Assembly (NCBI RefSeq): GCF_024323335.1
Contig: NC_066579.1
Location: 250,349,575-250,413,574 of the forward strand
Direction of reading: 5' to 3'
Length of the DNA stretch: 64,000 bases
Source: Lathyrus oleraceus
Taxonomy: Eukaryota > Streptophyta > Magnoliopsida > Fabales > Fabaceae
Under the pieces are notes generated by a model that saw only the letters and a program-made list of their open reading frames with translations, ran no database searches and was not told the origin of the DNA. Positions 58,141-64,000 of this stretch are shown here, piece after piece. Within the stretch, counting starts at the first letter, position 1, and every line of letters starts with the position of its first letter. The translations under genes and the position numbers were made by a program.

Positions 58141-58325
58141 CTCACTAATTCCTCACCATGGGAATTAGCTACCACCCCAAATGGGCCATGCTATGCACGC
58201 TAATCACCTAGCATGCAAACATCAACAATAATCAAAATGATTTACTCACTAATTCCTCACCATGGGAATTAGCTACCACCCCAAATGGGCCACAATATGC
58301 ATGCTAATCACCTATCAATGCAACA
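58141..58325. repeat. 104-bp tandem duplication with hairpin in the E7 LTR
   Basis: Two copies 104 bp apart, each with the perfect inverted repeat CTAATTCC/GGAATTAG around TCACCATG (first at 58145-58168). Confidence 0.85.
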
Positions 58326-59357
58326 ACAACAACACAAGAATAGACGTATGCTCACACTCTAAGCCATAAAACAGTCTATTCGCAAATGCATACATTCACA
58401 TCATCATGTATACCATCGCATATCATCAACAAAAGCATATCATATCATGCCACATAATTAATCATAGTATTAGCACACTCTACTAATACCTATACTATTC
58501 AAAACAACGGGAAATGATCCCTACAACATCATACCTCAGCTAAGTACATCACTCAGCCTAAACAACCAAAAACTGCACGACCACTGTTCAGGAAAATCAC
58601 AAATCTGCCCATACGCGTATTGCCTATGCCCATACGCGTATTGCCCAAACCTGACCAAGTCCATACGCGTAATGCCCACGCCCATACGCGTATGCTACGC
58701 GTACCACATCCTCATACGCGTACCAACAGAGACGCTTTCACGCTCAAAACATCATCTCTTTCACTCATACGCGTATAGCATACACCATACGCGTACCACT
58801 CCAGGGATACGCGTATCACACGTGTATGGCGCGTACCAGCGCCAAAACCCCCATTTTCAAGCCATCCCATACGCGTATTGCCTAGTGCCATACGCGTATG
58901 AACAGAATCCAGTTTTCCAGATCTGCTATGGGTTTTCTCTGCTACGAGATCCTTCAGATCCAACCTCTCACAGTCCAATTTTTCATACACGTTCGTTCGT
59001 TTTATCAATTACAACTCAGATACATTCAACTTCTCAAATCGCTAACCTTACTACACCTAATTCCTACGAATTTCATCAATTATCATCCAATTTCGTTCAT
59101 CAATATTCACAGTTTCATCACATATCATTTCAATCAGAGTCAAATTCAGAGGTTCATCACTACCCATTACATGCTATCCCATAAGACCCATCAAACGATG
59201 ATAAACCCCCCTTACCTGAGTAAATCCGGCAGTCTCTGCGCTCCAAGCTTTCCCTTCCTTCAACCTTCGTTCTTTTGCTTTTTGCCCTTTCTGCCTCTTT
59301 TCCCTTTTCACGTGAAAAATAACTTTTTACCAAAAAATGGGATTTTTCTAACTTCCA

Positions 59358-59366
59358 ACTTATATA
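59358..59366 (-). promoter_or_regulatory. E7 LTR TATA box
   Basis: On the minus strand AAATATATAAG, about 160 bp into the LTR; a plausible core promoter. Confidence 0.5.
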
Positions 59367-59521
59367 TTTTCCAAATTATATTATTATTCCAATAATAATA
59401 ATAATTCAATAATCCCAAAATAATATTAATAATCCAATAATTTTCTAATTATTCAATTAAATTAATAAATAAAATATTAACTTAATTTAAACAATTATCT
59501 TAATTTCATCGGGGTGTTACA

Positions 59522-59535
59522 ACTCTCCCCCACTA
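59522..59535 (-). promoter_or_regulatory. E7 polypurine tract
   Basis: On the minus strand TAGTGGGGGAGAGT, directly before the 3' LTR. Confidence 0.85.
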
Positions 59536-59563
59536 AAAGAGTTTTCGCCCTCGAAAACATACC

Positions 59564-60385
59564 TCAAGTGAACAACTCAGGATAAGACTCCTTCATCTGA
59601 CTCTCAAGTTCCCAAGTCACATTGCCACCTGCTGGTCCTCCCCAAGCTACCTTCACCAAGGCGATCTCTTTACCCCGCAACTGCTTCAACTCTCGATCCT
59701 CGATCCTCATAGGTGATGTTTCAACAGTCAGGTTATCTCTCACCTGTACATCATCTATTTGGACTACATGCGACGGATCATGAATGTACCTCCTCAACTG
59801 AGACACATGAAAAACCTCATGCAAATTCGCAAGCGACGGCGGTAAAGCGATACGATAGGCTACCTCTCCTATCCTCTCCAAAATCTGATAAGGACCAATA
59901 AAACGAGGTGTCAACTTCTTCGACTTCAAAGCTCGACCAACTCCAGTTATCGGAGTGACACGAAGAAACACATGATCTCCCTCTTGGAACTCAAGTGACT
60001 TCCTCCTCTTATCATGATAACTCTTCTGACGACTCTGAGCAATTCTCATCTTCTCCTGAATCATCTTAATCTTCTCTGTAGTTTGTTGAACAATCTCCGG
60101 TCCAACCACAGCACTCTCACCGGACTCATACCAACATAACAGTGTCCGACATCTCCTACCATACAAAGCTTCAAACGGTGCCATACCAATGCTCGAATGA
60201 AAACTATTGTTGTAGGTAAACTCAATCAAAGGCAAATAACAATCCCAAGCACCTCCCTTCTCCAAAACACAAGCTCTCAGAAGATCCTCTAATGACTGAA
60301 TCGTCCTCTCCGTCTGGCCATCAGTCTGCGGATGATATGCAGAACTCAACCTCAGCTTAGTTCCCAAAGCCCTCTGCAAACCTTC
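59564..60385 (-). pseudogene. E7 integrase C-terminal half with chromodomain
   Basis: It is in the same frame as the upstream ORF, after the TAG at 60388-60386. It contains the last catalytic region of integrase ([20 protein letters not shown]), the GPY/F-type domain (FRLVTPITG-like VFLRVTPITGVGRALKSKKL, PRFIGPYQILERIGEVAYRI) and a chromodomain-like tail (RGKEIALVKVAWGG, NVTWELESQMKESYPELF). Chromodomains of this class may steer integration to heterochromatin. It ends about 30 bp before the polypurine tract. Confidence 0.9.
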
Positions 60386-63300
60386 CTAGAACTTCGATGT
60401 AAATCTAGGATCTCTGTCCGAAACAATACTAGACGGAATACCATGCAAACTTACAACCTTCTCAATATACAACTCGGCTAATCTTTCCAACGGATAATCC
60501 ATTCTGATCGAAATGAAATGAGCCGACTTCGTCAATCTATCCACAATCACCCAAATAGCTTCAAAATTCCTACTTGTCCTCGGTAAACCCGAAACAAAAT
60601 CCATACTGATACTATCCCACTTCCACTCTGGAATAGCCAACGGTTGCATTAGCCCAGACGGCTTCTGATGCTCAATCTTCGACTTCTGACAAGTCAAACA
60701 GGAATAAACAAAACTCGCAATTTCTCTTTTCATTCCCGGCCACCAAAATAGCTTTTTCAAATCATGATACATCTTTGTAGCTCCAGGATGAATACTCAAG
60801 CCACTACGATGTCCTTCCTCCAGAATATTCTTCTTAAGTTCGGTAACATCCGGAATACACACCCGATTACCAAATTTCAAGACACCATTCTCATCAACTC
60901 TGAATTCACCACCTTGACCTTGATTCACTAAAGTCAACTTATCAACCAAAAGCATATCGGATTTCTGACCCTCTCTGATCTCATCCAGAATACCACTTGT
61001 TAATTTCAACATTCCCAATTTAACACTATTGTGAGTACTCTCACACACCAAACTCAAGTCTCTAAACTGTTCAATTAAATCCAACTCTTTAACCATTAAC
61101 ATAGACATATGCAATGATTTCCGACTCAATGCATCAGCTACTACGGTTTCTTTACCCGGATGGTAATTCAAACCAAAGTCATAATCCTTCAGAAATTCTA
61201 ACCATCTCCTCTGTCTCATATTCAGCTCTTTCTGATCAAACAAATACTTTAAACTTTTATGATCGCTGAAAACCTCAAATCTTGATCCGTACAAATAATG
61301 CCTCCACAACTTCAGAACAAAAACCACAGCTGCCAACTCTAAATCATGTGTCGGATAGTTCCTTTCATGAACTCTCAGTTGTCTCGAAGCATAAGCTATA
61401 ACCTGCTTGTTCTGCATCAACACACCACCCAAGCCCAACAATGAAGCATCACAGTAAACCTCAAATGATTCCGACGGACTCGGTAATATCAGAATAGGAG
61501 CAGTAGTCAACCTTCTCTTTAACTCTTGGAAACCTTCTTCACATTTCGAATCCCAAACAAACGCTTGCCCCTTTCTAGTCAACATCGTCAACGGTAACGC
61601 CAACTTAGAAAATCCCTCAATGAACTTCCTATAATAACCAGCCAAACCAAGAAAACTTCGAATCTCAGCAACAGACTTCGGAGCTTTCCACTTAGATACC
61701 GCTTCTATCTTAGAAGGATCAACAGCAACACCACCTCTTGAAATCACATGACCAAGAAAACTAACCTCTTCTAACCAAAATTCACACTTAGACAGTTTAG
61801 CAAATAACTTCTTTTCTCGGAGAACTTCTAAAACCACTCTCAAATGCTCAACATGTTCTTCTTCAGATTTCGAATACACCAAAATGTCATCAATAAACAC
61901 CACAACAAACTGATCTAGATACGGATGGAAAATCCTATTCATATACTCCATAAATACACCAGGCGCATTAGTCACACCAAAAGGCATCACATAATACTCA
62001 TAATGTCCATACCTTGTTCTGAAAGCAGTCTTCTGAATATCCTCAGTTTTCACACGTATCTGATGATACCCAGATCTCAAATCTATCTTGCTGAACACAC
62101 TCGCACCAACCAATTGATCCATCAAATCATCAATCCTCGGCAAAGGATACCGATTCTTGATCGTCACTTTATTCAGTTGCCTGTAGTCCACACACAACCT
62201 CATAGTACCTTCTTTTTTCTTAACCAACAACACTGGTGCACCCCACGGTGACACACTTGGACGAATAAATTTCTTATCCAACAGATCTTCCAGCTGACTC
62301 TTCAATTCAGCTAACTCAACAGCAGACATACGATATGGAGCCATCGATATCGGTCTAGTACCAGGTGCCAAATCAATCGAGAACTCAACTTCACGCTCTG
62401 GCGGCAATTCATTCACCTCTTCCGGAAACACATCAGGAAAATCACACACCACAGCCAGATCACCAATCATCAGTTTATCTTTAGCCTCCAAAGTCGCTAA
62501 CAGCATAAACAACTCTGCCCCATCTGCTACTTCCTCATTCACCTGCCTTGCAGATAGAAACAAACTCTTTCCTTCTTCAATCTCAGGAAATATCACAGTC
62601 TTATCGAAACAGTTGATAGAAACTCGGTTAAACACCAACCAGTTCATTCCTAGGATAACATCAATCTGCACTAGTGGAAGACACACAAGGTCCATCCCAA
62701 AGTCTCTACCAAAAATACTCAAAGGACAATTCAAACAAACTGAAGTAGTAGTCACTGAACCCTTTGCAGGAGTATCAATCACCATACTACCACGCATCTC
62801 AGATATCTCTAACTTAAGTTTCACAGCACAATCCAAGGATATAAAGGAATGAGTAGCACCTGTGTCAATAATAGCTACAAGGGAAAAGCCATTAATATAA
62901 CACGTACCTCGGATCAAACGATCATCTGCAGAAGTCTCAGAACCTGATAAAGCAAAGACCTTGCCTCCTGACTGATTCTCTTTCTTCGGCTTAGGACACT
63001 GTGGACTGATATGACCCAACTCTCCACAGTTGAAACAAGTCACAGTCTTCAACCGGCAGTCTGCAGCCAAGTGACCACCTTTTCCACACTTGAAACATTT
63101 CTTCTCATTACTGGTACACTCATGGATACGATGCCCAGCCTGACCGCATCTGTAGCACTTAGCAGGAGCACTAGAGTCTCCCCCACTAGGCCTCTTCATC
63201 CCACTCTGTCTCTGAAAACCTTTGCCAGCTGCATACGGTTTTCCACGATCATTCTGACTCTTACCTTTCCTATCAACCCTCTGTTGATAGCTCTCTGCTC

Positions 63301-63934
63301 TGGCTTTGGAATCTTGTTCAAAAATCCTGCAACAGTCAACCAAGTCAGAAAACACTCTGATCCGCTGATACCCAATAGCCTGTTTGATCTCGGGACGCAG
63401 CCCGTTCTCAAACTTCACACATTTCGAAAATTCTCCAGCAGCCTCATTATAGGGAGTATAATACTTTGACAGCTCTGTGAACTTAGCAGCATACTCAGTA
63501 ACATACCGATTGCCCTGCTTCAATTCCAAGAACTCTATCTCCTTCTTCCCTCTAACATCCTCTGGAAAATACTTCCTCAGGAATCTCTCTCTGAACACAG
63601 CCCAAGTGACCTCAGCATTCCCAGCAGATTCCAACTCAGTGCGGGTAGCGACCCACCAATCATCTGCTTCCTCTGACAGCATATGCGTACCGAACCTGAC
63701 CTTCTGGTTATCGGCACACTCAGTCACTCGGAAGATCCTCTCAATCTCCTTCAACCACTTCTGAGCACCATCTGGATCGTATGCTCCCTTGAACATTGGA
63801 GGATTGTTCTTCTGGAACTCACTCAGTTGACGAGCAGCTCCCATTCCCACAACATTCGGATTTCCTCCAAGTACTCCAGCTAGCATACCCAGAGCCTCAG
63901 CAATTGCAGCATCATCTCTACCTCTTCCAGCCAT
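60386..63934 (-). pseudogene. gag-pol: E7 gag-protease-RT-RNase H-integrase (1182 codons, one stop at the end)
   Basis: It starts [16 protein letters not shown]. Capsid motifs at about residues 45-210 ([36 protein letters not shown]), then three zinc knuckles ([42 protein letters not shown]; about 260-320). Protease active site [14 protein letters not shown] (about 360). [42 protein letters not shown] (about 61897-61872). RNase [26 protein letters not shown]. Integrase: HHCC and [11 protein letters not shown], then [11 protein letters not shown] and a TAG where a tryptophan is usual (one G-to-A change). All catalytic motifs seen are intact. Confidence 0.94.
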
Positions 63935-64000
63935 CTCTATTCTGAAAACCCAAACAACTAAAACAATAAGTACTGATAGGGTTACACAACACCTATCCCG

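Larger units (their letters stand above)
57443..59521 (-). repeat. E7 3' LTR (2079 bp)
   Basis: Bounded by the inverted TGTAACACC/GGTGTTACA ends. It contains a 104-bp tandem duplication (58141-58325), a dense cluster of ATACGCGTAT palindromes (58608-58900) and, on the minus strand, a TATATAAG box near 59358-59366. Open frames across 58672-59395 come from the palindrome cluster and C/T-rich DNA and are not genes. Confidence 0.9.
57443..64000 (-). mobile_element. E7: Tekay/Del-type chromovirus, 5' end beyond window
   Basis: Minus strand: leader (64000-63935), one gag-pro-pol frame (63934-59564) with a single internal stop, polypurine tract and 3' LTR (59521-57443). Three zinc knuckles in gag and a C-terminal chromodomain-like segment fit the Tekay clade. 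Except for the single stop it looks intact, so it is probably recent. The 5' LTR and primer site lie right of the window. Confidence 0.92.

Noticed and set aside
58672..59395. Two open frames of 165-170 codons in the E7 LTR
   Set aside because: They overlap in different frames, are rich in His/Tyr/Ser from the ATACGCGTAT palindromes and C/T-rich DNA, and show no domain.

Overview
The window looks like intergenic DNA from a large, repeat-rich flowering-plant genome. I found no host protein-coding gene, rRNA or tRNA gene. Essentially all 64 kb can be assigned to seven nested Ty3/gypsy LTR retrotransposons. Three are Ogre-type (Tat lineage, with two RNase H domains, very long LTRs and an arginine-type primer site), two are Athila-type, one is CRM-type and one is Tekay-type. 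Abundant Ogre elements together with these clades suggest a legume of the pea/faba-bean group (Fabeae). That is inference from family composition, not proof.

Layout. E1 (Athila-like, + strand) spans 1-19772 and its 5' LTR is cut by the window edge. E2 (CRM-like, + strand, 10276-16809) sits inside the tail of an accessory gene of E1 and has a clear 5-bp target duplication, GATCC. E1 sits at the 3' end of E3 (Athila-like, - strand, 19773-40157). E3 is interrupted again by E4 (Ogre-like, + strand, 22155-37191; target duplication GGTGG). E3 itself is inserted in E5, a fragment of Ogre-type pol (- strand, 40158-41283). On its other side E5 is split by E6 (Ogre-like, - strand, 41284-57442), whose leader is interrupted by E7 (Tekay-like, - strand, 57443 to beyond 64000). 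E5 is therefore the oldest layer visible. E2, E4 and E7 are each the innermost element of their branch.

How the parts work together. Each element carries some set of LTR promoter, primer binding site (PBS), gag (capsid), aspartic protease, reverse transcriptase/RNase H, integrase and polypurine tract. All coding regions are decayed. E7 is closest to intact, with one nonsense codon in the part seen. E2 has three, and E4 and E6 have several stops and frameshifts. E3 has lost reverse transcriptase and integrase entirely. E1 carries two tandem copies of an Athila-type accessory gene downstream of integrase. E6 carries the Ogre ORF1 upstream of gag, and E4 lacks it.

Most notable observations: a chain of four hairpins with changing stem sequences right after the pol stop of both Ogre copies; E4 and E6 with very similar interiors but largely unalignable LTRs and leaders, suggesting recombination; a 47-nt hairpin motif kept after integrase even in the integrase-less E3; a splice-acceptor-like sequence one base upstream of the first Athila accessory gene; a CRM coding frame that runs through its polypurine tract into the 3' LTR; and repeated short CG-centred palindromes in the LTRs of unrelated clades.
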